Shown: positions 1 through 7,736 of the stretch, in pieces
Numbering within the stretch: the first letter of the stretch is position 1
Layout of the letters: each line of letters starts with the position of its first letter
Origin: an uncultured bacterium
GTDB lineage: Bacteria > Bacillota > Clostridia > Lachnospirales > Lachnospiraceae
Reading direction: 5' to 3'
DNA: 29,156 nucleotides
Assembly (NCBI GenBank): GCA_905216215.1
Contig: CAJMSZ010000026.1
Span: 1-29,156 of the forward strand
Position numbers and translations under genes: made by a program
Notes under the pieces: generated by a model
What the model saw: the letters and a program-made list of their open reading frames with translations, nothing else
Database searches by the model: none
What the model was told of the DNA's origin: nothing

Positions 1-126
1 CTTCGTACTCTTCTTCGTCTTCGTACTCTTCTTCGTCTTCGTACTCTTCTTCGTCTTCGTACTCTTCTTCGTCCTCGTACTCTTCCTCGTCTTCGTACTC
101 TTCCTCGTCCTCAGACTCTTCATCGG
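1..126 (-). repeat. 18-bp tandem repeat encoding EEYEDE units
   Basis: Six near-identical copies of an 18-base unit occupy 1-108, and a degenerate seventh (109-126) carries the run towards the unique sequence. On the coding strand each unit reads as six codons, Glu-Glu-Tyr-Glu-Asp-Glu in rotation. Copies differ only by synonymous GAA/GAG or GAC/GAT-type changes. The unit is a multiple of three, so copy-number change keeps the frame. The array continues past the window edge, so its full length is unknown. Confidence 0.95.
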
Positions 127-1423
127 AATCATCATCAAGAATCATACCTTCGATTAATGCACCTTTGTTTTCAATTTCGTCCTCATCTACAGCTTCAATA
201 AATTCATCCTCTTCAAAATCATCCACTGACTCTGCAGGCTCATCGGTTTCCAGTTCTTCCATTAATCTACGAATATCATCTGATAAAGCAGACTGTGTTT
301 CAACTTCTTCCTTTTCGGCCCCTTCCTGCTCTTTCTTAGCTGCCTTTTCACGGTCAATTTCAGTCTGATTCTGTTCAATAATCTTTGCATTCTCACGCTG
401 TGTGACTTCCCAGTTTGCCAGAATTTCTTCAATCTTCATCTGACCGGTAGCTTCTATATTTTCCTTCGCAGGCTGATTCATTCGATTAATTTCATCAATA
501 TCAGCGCCATTTGCAACAGCCACACCAGCTTTTAATATATCTGCCAGATTATCACCACTTATTGTTGTAACAATCTCAGATGTATTTTCTATCTTTGTTC
601 GTGGTGCTGCCACCTGAGAGCTCTCATTCGGCACGCTGTCCAAGTCCGGTGTTTCAAGATTTCTCAGAGGTTCTGGTAAATCCGGAATCTCAATGGTTCC
701 GGTCACATGTACATTTTCACGAATCTTCTGTGCAATCTCAGGAGATGGCTCTGCAATTTCTTTTGGTTTCTTAAATAAAGGCTTTTTCTTATATTGGTCA
801 CTAATCGCATTCTGTCTACGATTATTATACTTTTCCTGCTGTATAGGAGTAAGTGGCTTAAACCGCATCTTCAACTCCATAGCTGCATACACATATCTGC
901 CTTCACTAAACCATAAGATTAAGTCATCACATTCTTCCAGACATTCTGCCTTCATACCAGCTTCACAATATAGTTTTGCAAGCTCGTAAGCCCATTTTTC
1001 TACATATTCAGCCCGTTTAAAATCTTCCAAGGCTTCAATCTGTTGTGTAAGTGGTGCCTTCTGTGCCCTCAAAATCTTATATCTCAAAATATACTGATTT
1101 GGATCCTTCGGTGCCATTCTCACAAATTCTTCATAACAATCCATTGCTTCATCGAACAATCCAAGCTTCACAGATAAATCGCCTATTTGATATACGATTT
1201 TCCTACTGGATGGAGCCTTGTCGTAAGCTATGAACAAAATATCCCGTGCCTTCTGAAGCTCATTCATATTCTCATAAATTTCGCTTACTGTCATCAGCAT
1301 CTGCATATTTTTGACCTTTCGCCAGTCAATCGTATCTGCTATTTCCATAGCCTGCTTATATGACTTCTGTTCAACATATTCAAGCATTTGCTCTGTTTTC
1401 ATTCGATATTCATATTTATCCAA
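1..1423 (-). CDS. TPR-like protein with acidic repeat C-terminus (partial, 3' end outside window)
   Basis: An open frame of 474 codons runs from a TTG start at 1423 to the window edge without a stop. The TTG is chosen because GAGGTG (1436-1431) lies 7 bases upstream; the first in-frame ATG (1402) has no ribosome binding site. The first ~200 residues are helical and TPR-like, for example the stretch KLGLFDEAMDCYEEFVRMAP, which matches a TPR helix pair. A linker rich in charged residues follows, and the protein ends in an extremely acidic Glu/Asp/Tyr tract made of an 18-bp tandem repeat. There is no signal peptide or membrane segment, so it is probably cytoplasmic. TPRs mediate protein-protein contacts; the specific role is unknown. 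It has its own promoter and no co-transcribed upstream gene. Confident as a gene, not as to function. Confidence 0.85.
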   Translation of the reverse strand, partial: MDKYEYRMKTEQMLEYVEQKSYKQAMEIADTIDWRKVKNMQMLMTVSEIYENMNELQKARDILFIAYDKAPSSRKIVYQIGDLSVKLGLFDEAMDCYEEFVRMAPKDPNQYILRYKILRAQKAPLTQQIEALEDFKRAEYVEKWAYELAKLYCEAGMKAECLEECDDLILWFSEGRYVYAAMELKMRFKPLTPIQQEKYNNRRQNAISDQYKKKPLFKKPKEIAEPSPEIAQKIRENVHVTGTIEIPDLPEPLRNLETPDLDSVPNESSQVAAPRTKIENTSEIVTTISGDNLADILKAGVAVANGADIDEINRMNQPAKENIEATGQMKIEEILANWEVTQRENAKIIEQNQTEIDREKAAKKEQEGAEKEEVETQSALSDDIRRLMEELETDEPAESVDDFEEDEFIEAVDEDEIENKGALIEGMILDDDSDEESEDEEEYEDEEEYEDEEEYEDEEEYEDEEEYEDEEEYE

Positions 1424-1483
1424 ACTTTCTCACCTCATACTAGTTATTTTCTTTTCGGTAAGTGTATACAGTTTTACTAAGTA

Positions 1484-1512
1484 AGTTTAACATACTCGTT
1501 AGTCAAAGTCAA
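1484..1512 (-). promoter_or_regulatory. Predicted sigma-A promoter of the TPR gene
   Basis: On the minus strand TTGACT (1512-1507) is followed after 17 bases by TAAACT (1489-1484), with a TG one base before the -10 (extended -10). A second TTGACT directly follows the first. Transcription would start near 1477 and leave a ~55-base leader before the TTG start at 1423. Confidence 0.5.
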
Positions 1513-1617
1513 AAAATACAAAGAATTTTTTCATCTTTATTAAGTAAATGTTACAAATATATATCAAGCACCAAAATACTTATATCTTTATACTGTGTTC
1601 ATTTCTTGCAAAACTAT

Positions 1618-1705
1618 GAGAAATACGCTTCGCGAGTTTCTCAAGTTATCGCGGCAGTCGCCAAGGTCTCGTGCAAGCACGGACTTTGGCTCGTTGCTCG
1701 CGTAA
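1618..1705. other. GC-rich hairpin cluster in AT-rich intergenic DNA
   Basis: This short GC-rich island stands out from its AT-rich surroundings. Hairpin 1 spans 1618-1642: GAGAAA pairs with TTTCTC, with an inner CGC/GCG stem over a TTC loop. Hairpin 2 spans 1661-1689: CCAAGGTC and CGTG pair with CACG and GACTTTGG as 12 pairs with one bulged T and one G-U. CGCG motifs at about 1650 and 1700 flank hairpin 2. No coding potential is seen. It could be a dispersed palindromic repeat or part of a structured RNA; strand is undecided. Confidence 0.5.
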
Positions 1706-1709
1706 ATCA

Positions 1710-1750
1710 AAAAATATCACTCAAATATTTTATACTTGAGTGATATTTTT
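1710..1750. terminator. Bidirectional rho-independent terminator
   Basis: A perfect 15-base inverted repeat, AAAAATATCACTCAA (1710-1724) and its complement (1736-1750), encloses an 11-base loop. T-runs flank it on both strands, so it could work either way. On the minus strand it lies just downstream of the decayed gene at 1765-2493, whose transcription it probably ended. Confidence 0.75.
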
Positions 1751-1764
1751 ATCTTATTCAATTA

Positions 1765-2493
1765 TATTATTTTCTTTTTAATCGGAGGAATCCTTTGATT
1801 CTCTTTCCTATAAGGTTCTATATAACCCGGCCACTTAACGGTCAATTATGATTATATACATTACAATTTAAAGTTCGAACCTTTGTCTACTATATACCCT
1901 TTACCTTCTTTACGATAACTGGCACTCGCCCTTTGATATTTCTTTACATATCCTGGACACTTTAAATTGCTGTGGTATTCGCTCAATATGTATGCAAACT
2001 ATGAATCTTTGTATTATTTTTTCGGCTTTTTGCTTCCCCGATACTTTTACTACTCGCTTTTTATCTTGCCGATTATACTCTATCTATGGTAAAGGCCCAT
2101 CTTATAGGAACATTCATTTGCCATACCACTAACATATTGAGTTGTCATCGATAAACTATCCAACGGTCTGAGCCCTCCTTATCTCCTTATTTTCCAAAGT
2201 TAAATCATTTTCTACTTTCCACTCTTCTCTTCATACGAATCAAATAGTCTCTTTATAAAATTCGTTCAATACTTCCGGATTATCAGTTATAAAGATATTT
2301 TATATACTTCATCCACAAAACGCTTATAAACAAAATACATCTTTTCTCTTTAAAACTTTCTAGTCTTCAAATATTAAATGGTTTTATTCTCTATTTTCCG
2401 TTCGATTCTTCTTGTATGAAATCGATTATGGAGTTAAAAAACTATCTTGAAATTTCCTTTCTCGTTAGAAATTTCTTCTCTTTTGGATTGATT
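1765..2493 (-). pseudogene. Decayed coding region, family not recognised
   Basis: No long open frame exists here, but the minus strand shows a relay of short peptides with natural composition, broken by stops and frame changes. In order these include LINPKEKKFLTRKEISR (from ~2493), SIIDFIQEESNGK, MYFVYKRFVDEVYK (from 2340), IFITDNPEVLNEFYKETI, VENDLTLENKEIRRAQTVG, SMTTQYVSGMANECSYKMG, then SNLKCPGYVKKYQR (~1968) and VKWPGYIEPYRKEN ending at TAA 1765-1767. The last two share a K-[CW]-P-G-Y-[VI] motif, as if from a repeat protein. Base composition is lower in G+C than the neighbours, which could mean acquired DNA or relaxed drift. The alternative is chance peptides in non-coding DNA or a large structured RNA. 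I cannot name the parent family. Confidence 0.4.
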
Positions 2494-2593
2494 AAATCAT
2501 ATCATTTAATACTTATTTTGTCAATACTATTTTAGATATTTTTTATATTTATTTTTCTTTTCGCTTATTTTATATGTTATTGTCAGATATTTT

Positions 2594-2621
2594 AAAAGGA
2601 GCAAATTGCTTTGCCCCTTTT
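2594..2621 (-). terminator. Terminator of the regulator-hydratase operon
   Basis: AAAAGG-A-GCAAA (2594-2605) pairs with TTTGC-C-CCTTTT (2610-2621) around a TTGC loop, with one A-C mismatch. On the minus strand the stem is followed by TTTT, 10 bases after the hydratase stop codon. Confidence 0.75.
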
Positions 2622-2631
2622 CGTTAATTCA

Positions 2632-4935
2632 TTAATTATTTTTCGTTGCTTTATAATAATTAATCAGACATCCTTTTAAGATAATCTCACGTTCCGCATC
2701 CGTCAGTTCACCCAATCGAAACTGAACTTCCTTTAACGTATCTCCGACAACATAAGCACGGATCACATCCTGCTTTGTTTCCACTGCCTTACGGATATCA
2801 GGTACGAAAATATAATCGCCATTTTTAAAAGAAAGTGCGGTATGTTCTTCTTCTGTGATGAACGGAAGCATTCCCCAGTTAATCAGGTTGGAACGGTATC
2901 TCTTTGTTGCATATTCATTTGCAATATTTGCCCAGCCACCAAGTACCTTCTGGCAGGAAGCTGCCTGCTCACGCGCAGAACCATCACCAGGTTTTACAGC
3001 AAAAATCGTACTTCCGATTCCCAGATTTCCCTTTCTGACTTCAGGGTATGTCTGATTGACGACCTCCATCACCGCTTTCAGTTCTTCCAGTTCATTTAGC
3101 GGACAAGTACCTGCTTCAATGGCTTTCTGCGCTTTCTGAACCGCCTTGGCACGTTCCACATAGGCAGGGTCTTTTCTGGAAAGTGCAAATTCTGCCAGTC
3201 CAAGCGGATTCGAACGATAAGAAGATGTTTCGCCTGACGGAATCAATTCGTCTGTTGTCGTTACCGGATCATGAATCTCCGATACCACTTTCAAAAGAAG
3301 ATTCTCAGGTAATGCACTCATTTCCGGCCAGTCCTTGATATTTGGTCCAAACTTGATCTCGACACTCGGATCTGCAATTCCGTGACTGTCAAAGACACGG
3401 TTTGCATAAATGGCACTGTCAAAGAAATACGTGCGGTTCTTGTATTCTACATCCATATCTGTAGCGGATGTCAGATATCCTTTGTTCGCTGCTGTTGCCG
3501 CAATGGAACGTGCATCCATAAGCGCTACCGATGCAATCTGTCCATTCTGCAGCTTGCTTCCTTCTCTGTTCGGGAAGTTTCTGGTTGAATGACGGATAGA
3601 AAATGCGTTGTTTGCCGGTGTATCTCCTGCACCAAAGCATGGACCACAGAAAGCTGTTTTCACAATTGTCCCTGCTTCCATAAGTGTTGCAACCGTTCCG
3701 TTTTTCACTAGTTCCATATAAATTGGAGTACTTGCAGGGTAAACACTGAATGTAAACTCATCGGAGCCTATGTATTTTCCACGAATAATGTCCGCCGCCG
3801 CACAGATATTTTCAAAACCACCACCTGCGCATCCTGCGATTATTCCCTGATCTACATATAATTTACCATCACGCACTTTACTTTGAAGGGAATAATCTAC
3901 TGCGCCCTCGAGGCTCACCAGCGCCCTTTGTTCTACATCGTGAAGGACATCTGCGAGATTTGCGTTCACCTCATCAATGGTATAGACATTGGACGGATGA
4001 AATGGCATTGCGATCATTGGTTTGATCTCACTTAAATTTACATAAACCAGTCCATCATAGTAAGCCACCGCTTCCGGGCTCAATTCTCTATAATCATCTA
4101 CTCTTCCATGAATATCATAAAACTCTTTGATCTTTTCATCGGTTTTCCAGATAGAAGAAAGACAGGTTGTTTCTGTCGTCATAACATCCACGCCAATACG
4201 GAAATCTGCACTTAACTTCTCTACACCTGGTCCAACAAATTCCATCACTTTATTATTTACATAGCCATTTTTAAACGTTGCCCCGATCAGTGCAAGAGCC
4301 ACATCCTGAGGTCCTACCCCTTTGGCCGGTTCCCCGTCAAGATAAATAGCAATAACTCCCGGCATTTTAATGTCATAGGTTTTCCCAAGAAGCTGTTTTA
4401 CCAGCTCTGGTCCGCCTTCTCCCATGGCCATGGTTCCAAGCGCCCCATAGCGGGTATGGCTGTCGGAGCCAAGAATCATTTTTCCACCGCCTGCCAGCAT
4501 TTCTCTTGCAAACTGATGGATGACTGCCTGATGAGGCGGAACATACACACCACCATATTTCTTTGCACAGGACAGTCCAAACATGTGGTCATCTTCATTA
4601 ATGGTACCGCCTACCGCGCACAGACTGTTATGGCAGTTTGTCAGTACATATGGCATTGGAAATCTTTCCAGTCCTGACGCGCGCGCTGTCTGGATAATTC
4701 CAACAAAGGTAATATCATGGGAAGTTAGTTTATCAAACTTAATCTGCAGGTGTTCCATATTCTCTGATGTATTATGCTCTTTCAAAATATGGTACGCGAT
4801 TGTCCCCTTTGATGCCTCTTCTTTCGTAACCGTCAAACCCGTTTTACTTTTCACAGCTTCTGCTGCTTCTGCATTGTCTTCGATGATTCCCGTACCATTT
4901 ACAAGGTACACACCGCCTTCGTACAATTTCACCAT
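2632..4935 (-). CDS. Aconitase-family hydratase (YbhJ-like)
   Basis: This 767-residue protein belongs to the aconitase superfamily, iron-sulfur enzymes that dehydrate and rehydrate hydroxy-acids. Seen: LGSDSHT (155-161); three candidate [4Fe-4S] ligands, Cys369 in GCAGGGFEN and Cys430/Cys433 in FCGPCFGAGD; and a C-terminal swivel domain with GDGSAREQAA (650-659) and YRSNLINWGMLPF (680-692). Where true aconitases have G-S-C-T-N, this protein has G-C-A-G-G, so it is unlikely to be the TCA-cycle enzyme and its substrate is unknown. The length suits the YbhJ-like branch, which is shorter than AcnA. The start has GAGG at the expected distance. It lies 12 bases after the stop of a CdaR/PucR-type regulator, so the two are surely co-transcribed. 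The regulator family often responds to small organic acids or purine products, which hints at a catabolic substrate. Confidence 0.88.
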   Translation of the reverse strand: MVKLYEGGVYLVNGTGIIEDNAEAAEAVKSKTGLTVTKEEASKGTIAYHILKEHNTSENMEHLQIKFDKLTSHDITFVGIIQTARASGLERFPMPYVLTNCHNSLCAVGGTINEDDHMFGLSCAKKYGGVYVPPHQAVIHQFAREMLAGGGKMILGSDSHTRYGALGTMAMGEGGPELVKQLLGKTYDIKMPGVIAIYLDGEPAKGVGPQDVALALIGATFKNGYVNNKVMEFVGPGVEKLSADFRIGVDVMTTETTCLSSIWKTDEKIKEFYDIHGRVDDYRELSPEAVAYYDGLVYVNLSEIKPMIAMPFHPSNVYTIDEVNANLADVLHDVEQRALVSLEGAVDYSLQSKVRDGKLYVDQGIIAGCAGGGFENICAAADIIRGKYIGSDEFTFSVYPASTPIYMELVKNGTVATLMEAGTIVKTAFCGPCFGAGDTPANNAFSIRHSTRNFPNREGSKLQNGQIASVALMDARSIAATAANKGYLTSATDMDVEYKNRTYFFDSAIYANRVFDSHGIADPSVEIKFGPNIKDWPEMSALPENLLLKVVSEIHDPVTTTDELIPSGETSSYRSNPLGLAEFALSRKDPAYVERAKAVQKAQKAIEAGTCPLNELEELKAVMEVVNQTYPEVRKGNLGIGSTIFAVKPGDGSAREQAASCQKVLGGWANIANEYATKRYRSNLINWGMLPFITEEEHTALSFKNGDYIFVPDIRKAVETKQDVIRAYVVGDTLKEVQFRLGELTDAEREIILKGCLINYYKATKNN

Positions 4936-4947
4936 GTCTTATACCTC

Positions 4948-6054
4948 TTATTTTCTGTTTTTTAGCTTTGTATATTTCACTTGGTCTGAAACCATAAGCG
5001 CAATTTTAAGCGTCAGTGCATCTTCAAACATTCGTACATCCAGTCCTGTGAGTTTCTGTATTCTTTCCAGACGATGTACCAGCGTATTTCTATGAACATA
5101 TAATTGTCTCGCAGTCTCTGATATGTTCAGATTATTTTCAAAAAACTGATTTACCGTAGAAAGAATCTCCTCATCAAAAATATTTTCTTCCTGCTCATCA
5201 AACACTTCTTTTAAAAACATTTCGCAAAGAGACTCCGGAAGCTGATGAATCAAACGTCCGATTCCCAGTTCCTGATAAGCCAGTACTTCTTTTTCTACAT
5301 AAAAAATTCGGCCTACTTCCATTGCAATTTTCGCTTCCTGATAAGCACTTGTTATCTGCTGCAGTTTATCTGTCAGGCTGCCATAAGACACTCTTACATT
5401 GACCATTGCCTCCGTATTCATAATACTTACCAGCATATGAGCAATTTCGTCTGCTTCATTTATATCTTCATCTGTTTCTAATGATTTTACAAGGATAACA
5501 TGCCCATTGTCAACCGCCGTTACATAATCCCCCATTCCAGTTGTGTAAATACCGCGAACCATTTCCAGAATAACTTCATCCTGCTCGCCTTTTGGTTCAA
5601 TTAAAAATACAGCCCTTTTCTGTTCCACCGGAATTCCCAGTCGCTTTGCCTGATTATATATTTCAACCTCTGTCAGGTGATTCAGCATAACCTTCTGAAC
5701 AAAACGGTTTTTATCCATCTTCTCCTGATTCATTTCCAGCAAAGACCGCAACTGGCTGACACACAGCCTTCCTATACGCGAAACTTCATCACTCTTCTCC
5801 AGTTCCAGCACCAGAATATAAATAAGCTCTTCCCCATTCTTTACCGGAAATAAAGTGCATTCTTTCTGGCTGACACACCCTTTTTCCGGTTCTTCTGGGG
5901 ACCGCAAAAACGCTCTTACACTCTGTTTGACAAATGTTTTTTCCAGTCCTACTGATGCCAGCAATTCTCCTCGCTCATTCCAAAGCGAACAGTTACACTC
6001 TAAAATATTTCCCATCTCATGTATGGTTTTCTGCAGAACCTGATTGGATAACAC
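4948..6054 (-). CDS. CdaR/PucR-family transcriptional regulator
   Basis: This is a 368-residue regulator starting at GTG 6054. That start is preferred to an upstream ATG (6105) because GGGAGGA sits 6 bases before it, and the upstream start would translate straight through a palindrome. The C-terminal ~60 residues hold the hallmark helix-turn-helix of the PucR/CdaR class: NISETARQLYVHRNTLVHRL followed by LERIQKLTGLD. The middle (about 145-260) resembles the degenerate GGDEF-like domain of these proteins. The N-terminus (1-130) looks like a sensory domain of the sugar-diacid-recognition type. It is the first gene of an operon with an aconitase-like hydratase, which it probably controls, perhaps together with itself through the palindrome at 6077-6101. 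The ligand is unknown. Confidence 0.87.
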   Translation of the reverse strand: MLSNQVLQKTIHEMGNILECNCSLWNERGELLASVGLEKTFVKQSVRAFLRSPEEPEKGCVSQKECTLFPVKNGEELIYILVLELEKSDEVSRIGRLCVSQLRSLLEMNQEKMDKNRFVQKVMLNHLTEVEIYNQAKRLGIPVEQKRAVFLIEPKGEQDEVILEMVRGIYTTGMGDYVTAVDNGHVILVKSLETDEDINEADEIAHMLVSIMNTEAMVNVRVSYGSLTDKLQQITSAYQEAKIAMEVGRIFYVEKEVLAYQELGIGRLIHQLPESLCEMFLKEVFDEQEENIFDEEILSTVNQFFENNLNISETARQLYVHRNTLVHRLERIQKLTGLDVRMFEDALTLKIALMVSDQVKYTKLKNRK

Positions 6055-6076
6055 GCTATTTCCTCCCTGATATACC

Positions 6077-6101
6077 AAAAAAGGTCCACTGGACCTTTTT
6101 T
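6077..6101. terminator. Perfect palindrome: pgi terminator and/or regulator operator
   Basis: AAAAAAGGTCCA (6077-6088) and its exact complement (6090-6101) flank a single base. As RNA this is a hairpin ending in six U on either strand, placed 22 bases after the stop of pgi, so it should terminate pgi. It also lies between a predicted promoter (6113-6141) and the start of the CdaR-type regulator, where a 25-bp symmetric site could equally be an operator or attenuator. Confidence 0.75.
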
Positions 6102-6112
6102 GCATTTGCCTT

Positions 6113-6141
6113 ATTATAAGCTATTAAATTCTCTTAAGCAA
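6113..6141 (-). promoter_or_regulatory. Predicted promoter of the regulator-hydratase operon
   Basis: TTGCTT (6141-6136), a 17-base spacer, and a consensus TATAAT (6118-6113) lie across the 3' end of pgi on the minus strand. The predicted start near 6106 falls just before the palindrome at 6077-6101, so the leader would begin with the hairpin. Confidence 0.5.
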
Positions 6142-7473
6142 CTCTTCTCTTTCTTTTTCATACCCCGGCTTTCCAAGAAGCGCAAACATATTCTTCTTGT
6201 AGCTTTCTACACCAGGCTGATTAAATGGATTGACCCCAAGAAGGTAACCACTTACCCCACATGCAAATTCGAAGAAATAAAACAATTGTCCAAGGCTAAA
6301 CTCGTCCTGTGCCGGAATCGTGATCTTCAGATTTGGGACCTGACCATCCGTGTGTGCAAGAATGGTTCCATTCATGGCGTTCTTATTTACAAAGTCCATA
6401 TTTCTTCCTGCCAGATAATTCAGCCCATCCAAATCCATCGGCTCTTCATTAATAAACAACTCCCGCTTTGGTCTCTCAATCTCCATTACTGTTTCGAAAA
6501 GGATTCTATTTCCATCCTGAATAAACTGTCCCATGGAGTGAAGGTCCGTTGTTAAATCTACGGCTGCCGGGAAAATTCCCTTCTGGTCTTTTCCCTCACT
6601 TTCTCCGTAAAGCTGCTTCCACCATTCATCCACATAATGAAGACATGGCTCGTAATTGGCCAGAATCTCGATCGTTTTTCCCTTACGAAGCAAAATATTA
6701 CGAATTGCAGCATACTGCATGGCCGCATTTTCAGCAAATGGTGCTTCCAGTGCATCTTTCCTTGCAGCCTGTGCCCCTTCCATCAGCTTTGTGATATCGG
6801 CTCCGCTCACCGCAATTGGCAGTAATCCTACCGCAGTAAGAACAGAGAAACGTCCGCCCACATCATCAGGCACAACAAAAGTCTCGTATCCTTCTGTATC
6901 GGCTAAATTCTTCAATGCTCCACGTGCCTTGTCCGTAGTCGCATAAATTCTCTTTGCTGCTTCTAGCCGGCCATACTTTTTCTCCAAAATAGACTTGAAA
7001 ATACGGAATGCAATAGCCGGCTCCGTTGTTGTTCCAGACTTAGATATCACATTAACGGAAAAATCGCGGTCTCCGATAGTTTCAATCAAATCATACAGGT
7101 ATGTACTGCTGATATTGTTTCCCGCAAAATAAATCTCCGGTGTCTTCCGCACTTCTTTCGAAACTGCATTATAAAAGCTGTGTCTTAAGTATTCCACCGC
7201 AGCTCTCGCGCCAAGATAAGAACCTCCAATTCCAATAACCACCAGCACTTCGGAATCCTTCTGTATCTTCTCTGCCGCATCCTGTATCCGCGCAAACTCT
7301 TCCTTGTCATAATCAACAGGTAAATCTATCCATCCTAGAAAATCATTACCTGCTCCATTCTTTCCGATCAGAGTCTCCCTCGCTTTTTCCGTGGCAGCTT
7401 CTATATATTCCATCTCATGTGCACTTACAAACGTCTCGGCTTTTGAATAATCAAACAATATTTTGTCCGTCAT
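6124..7473 (-). CDS. pgi: Glucose-6-phosphate isomerase
   Basis: This cytoplasmic enzyme interconverts glucose 6-phosphate and fructose 6-phosphate in glycolysis and gluconeogenesis. The 449-residue length is typical of the shorter Firmicutes form. Two SIS domains are visible: GIGGSYLGARAA (81-92) and VISKSGTTTEPA (142-153). Both family signatures are present: GGRFSVLTAVGLLP in the middle, and FNQPGVESYKK near the C-terminus with the conserved Gln, Glu and Lys. GGAGG stands upstream of the ATG. It has its own promoter at 7509-7537 and a terminator at 6077-6101, so it appears monocistronic; neighbours on either side are functionally unrelated. Confidence 0.97.
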   Translation of the reverse strand: MTDKILFDYSKAETFVSAHEMEYIEAATEKARETLIGKNGAGNDFLGWIDLPVDYDKEEFARIQDAAEKIQKDSEVLVVIGIGGSYLGARAAVEYLRHSFYNAVSKEVRKTPEIYFAGNNISSTYLYDLIETIGDRDFSVNVISKSGTTTEPAIAFRIFKSILEKKYGRLEAAKRIYATTDKARGALKNLADTEGYETFVVPDDVGGRFSVLTAVGLLPIAVSGADITKLMEGAQAARKDALEAPFAENAAMQYAAIRNILLRKGKTIEILANYEPCLHYVDEWWKQLYGESEGKDQKGIFPAAVDLTTDLHSMGQFIQDGNRILFETVMEIERPKRELFINEEPMDLDGLNYLAGRNMDFVNKNAMNGTILAHTDGQVPNLKITIPAQDEFSLGQLFYFFEFACGVSGYLLGVNPFNQPGVESYKKNMFALLGKPGYEKEREELLKRI

Positions 7474-7508
7474 ACAATCCTTTCCTCCGTTAAACTATTG
7501 ATACTTTG

Positions 7509-7537
7509 ATTGTACCAAATCGCCATTTTCAGTGCAA
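7509..7537 (-). promoter_or_regulatory. Predicted promoter of pgi
   Basis: TTGCAC (7537-7532), a 17-base spacer and TACAAT (7514-7509) on the minus strand, 35 bases upstream of the pgi start codon. Confidence 0.55.
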
Positions 7538-7551
7538 GGTGGCTCCGCAAA

Positions 7552-7736
7552 TTATTCAAGGACAATCCATTCTTTTTTCAAAAGCCACGTTACCCCCTGC
7601 ATATACTGTTCTTCTATTTCTTTCTCCTCAAACAGCTTTCCCCATCTTTGCAGCAGAGGATAAAAATCACACAATCATCTACCGGCTGTAGCATAAATTC
7701 TTCATCTACACAAAACCATACTAGATATTCCAGTTC
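7552..7736 (-). pseudogene. Remnant of a third DUF3841 gene
   Basis: Two peptide fragments in different frames match DUF3841 neighbours. EYLVWFCVDEEFMLQPVDDC (from ~7730) aligns with EYPVWVSFDEDATMLSGEEG of the gene at 8263-8820. FYPLLQRWGKLFEEKEIEEQ, followed by YMQGVTWLLKKEWIVLE and a stop at 7552, matches the C-terminal pattern FYP...W..LF...QAGLW.IKK.W of the gene at 7721-8287. The ~70 residues normally between them are missing, and the join falls in a shared TTTTTATCC. This is an internally deleted, frameshifted paralogue. It overlaps the last 16 bases of the preceding DUF3841 gene in another frame. Confidence 0.65.

Noticed and set aside
1..126. Regular repeats considered as a CRISPR array
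   Set aside because: Units are contiguous 18-mers without spacers and are in frame within a long coding region.
165..1233. Several plus-strand open frames of 60-98 codons
   Set aside because: They lie antisense to the continuous minus-strand TPR-protein frame and have low-complexity Ser/Phe-rich products without start signals.
1462..2520. A known large structured RNA (OLE- or ROOL-like) in the gene desert
   Set aside because: I cannot point to any diagnostic motif of those classes; the decayed-gene reading explains the peptides better, though it remains uncertain.
6055..6105. ATG 6105 as start of the CdaR/PucR regulator
   Set aside because: It has no ribosome binding site and would translate the terminator palindrome; GTG 6054 has GGGAGGA at 6 bases.
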